NCBI GenBank assembly: GCA_943329165.2
Contig: CALQCV020000127.1
Span: 1 to 6,157 of the forward strand
Length of the DNA: 6,157 nucleotides
Reading direction: 5' to 3'
Origin: Candidatus Nitrotoga sp. CP45
GTDB taxonomy: Bacteria; Bacteroidota; Bacteroidia; Flavobacteriales; Flavobacteriaceae
The notes under the pieces are model-generated. The model made no database searches. It saw only the letters and a program-made list of their open reading frames with translations, and was not told the origin of the DNA. The number at the start of each line of letters is the position of its first letter. Within the stretch, counting starts at the first letter, position 1. A program made the translations under genes and the position numbers. Positions 5,849 through 6,157 of this stretch are shown here, one piece after another.

Positions 5849-6053
5849 ACATAAAGGCAACCAAACTTTTATTCACGTCATTAAAAAGTGTTTCATAAGC
5901 TACAGGTAAATAATCTTTATATTTTTTTAAGGAATCATCGTAAATTGTCACAATAAAATCGGTCAATTCGTCTTTGGAAAATTTAAATCCTGTTTCTTGC
6001 GTAAAAGTTGATGCCGTTACAACTGCAACCAACAGTAGAGCTTTTAGTTTAAT
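5835..6053 (-). CDS. Possible small secreted protein lacking a normal start codon
   Basis: The minus-strand frame reads as a plausible exported protein of 72 residues if translation begins at the ATT at 6051-6053. It gives (M)KLKALLLVAVVTASTFTQ, a Sec-type signal peptide with two lysines, a hydrophobic core and probable cleavage before Q19, then a charged mature part (ETGFKFSKDELTDF, later SLKKYKDYLPVAYETL). No ATG or GTG lies in frame between the upstream stop at 6081-6083 and the signal peptide. A TTG at 6030-6032 would give MVAVVTASTF, which loses the basic n-region. The gene may use ATT, may have lost its ATG by mutation, or the base may be an error. The mature part is short and could be a truncated domain; I cannot name the family. 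Its 3' end overlaps the TonB-like gene by 14 bases, tail-to-tail. Confidence 0.4.
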   Translation of the reverse strand: MKLKALLLVAVVTASTFTQETGFKFSKDELTDFIVTIYDDSLKKYKDYLPVAYETLFNDVNKSLVAFMFSSN

Positions 6054-6075
6054 GTGCCGTACTATTTTATTTTTT

Positions 6076-6107
6076 GAATTTTATTTCGGACTCGTCGCAA
6101 TGACAAA
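6076..6107 (-). promoter_or_regulatory. Weak promoter-like pair ahead of the small secreted ORF
   Basis: On the minus strand TTTG (6104-6107), a 20-base gap and TAAAATTC (6076-6083) resemble the Bacteroidetes promoter, but with two mismatches in the -7 box. A start near 6067-6070 would lie about 15 bases before the ATT at 6053. It is mentioned because position and spacing fit; the match alone is not convincing. Confidence 0.2.
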
Positions 6108-6157
6108 CTTCAATTTATTCTTTACTCCTATTTGCAATACATCTACCAAGTCTTGTA
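6081..6157 (-). CDS. Possible C-terminal tail of a gene entering from the right edge
   Basis: The minus strand is open from the window edge to the TAA at 6081-6083, giving QDLVDVLQIGVKNKLKFVIA plus TSPK. The first half reads like ordinary helix-forming protein, while FVIATSPK is encoded by the repeat-like TCGCAATGAC region, so the frame could be chance. Twenty-four residues are too few to name a family. It shares its frame with the small secreted ORF downstream. Confidence 0.2.
   Translation of the reverse strand, partial: QDLVDVLQIGVKNKLKFVIATSPK
6085..6104. repeat. TCGCAATGAC-type intergenic repeat fragment
   Basis: The plus strand carries TCGCAATGAC at 6095-6104 (GTCATTGCGA on the other strand), preceded by TTCGGACTCG. 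This core recurs in many intergenic repeats of Bacteroidetes and other bacteria, usually as part of a longer imperfect palindrome. The second arm is not visible, so this would be a fragment. Only one copy is in the window, so repetition itself cannot be shown here. Confidence 0.35.

Noticed and set aside
5609..5860. Minus-strand ORF of 83 residues opposite the TonB C-terminal domain
   Set aside because: Shadow of a conserved domain on the plus strand, with no family features.
1..6157. A new multi-gene system across the window
   Set aside because: The recognisable genes are unrelated housekeeping functions on alternating strands with separate promoters or terminators; nothing indicates a joint system.

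Overview
This window is AT-rich chromosomal DNA that reads as Flavobacteriaceae, most likely Flavobacterium or a close relative. Three things point there: the protein families, promoter-like sites of the Bacteroidetes type (TTTG or TTG, a gap of about 20 bases, then TAnnTTTG), and A-rich leaders with no Shine-Dalgarno sequence in front of any of the main genes. It looks like a housekeeping region. I see no phage, plasmid, transposase, CRISPR, toxin-antitoxin or defence gene, no RNA gene, and no convincing new multi-gene system.

Layout. Bases 1-668 (minus): a short-chain dehydrogenase/reductase, cut by the window edge. Bases 669-845: a gap holding a clear rho-independent terminator for the next gene. 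Bases 846-1985 (minus): an acyl-CoA dehydrogenase whose real start lies inside a longer open frame. Bases 1986-2080: a divergent control region with a near-consensus promoter for the dehydrogenase and a facing -7-like box pointing at anmK. Bases 2081-3166 (plus): anmK, anhydro-N-acetylmuramic acid kinase. Bases 3210-3500 (minus): a small three-helix membrane protein of unknown role. Bases 3664-4890 (plus): an amino-acid dehydrogenase of the Glu/Leu/Phe/Val superfamily. Bases 4967-5848 (plus): a TonB-like protein with a long Gly/Ser/Asn linker. Bases 5849-6157: no gene with a normal start. This stretch holds a signal-peptide-bearing short reading frame on the minus strand that lacks an ATG, a TCGCAATGAC repeat-like sequence, and possibly the tail of a gene entering from the right.

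How the genes relate. They are mostly single-gene transcripts and do not form one pathway. The acyl-CoA dehydrogenase (fatty-acid or branched-chain acyl-CoA oxidation) and the amino-acid dehydrogenase (oxidative deamination) both feed carbon from lipids or amino acids into central metabolism. AnmK recycles peptidoglycan sugar. The TonB-like protein would pass proton-motive force to outer-membrane transporters, but no exbB or exbD is visible. The more interesting points are the start-less secreted ORF at the right end, the facing promoter boxes between the acyl-CoA dehydrogenase gene and anmK, and the unusual architecture of the amino-acid dehydrogenase.
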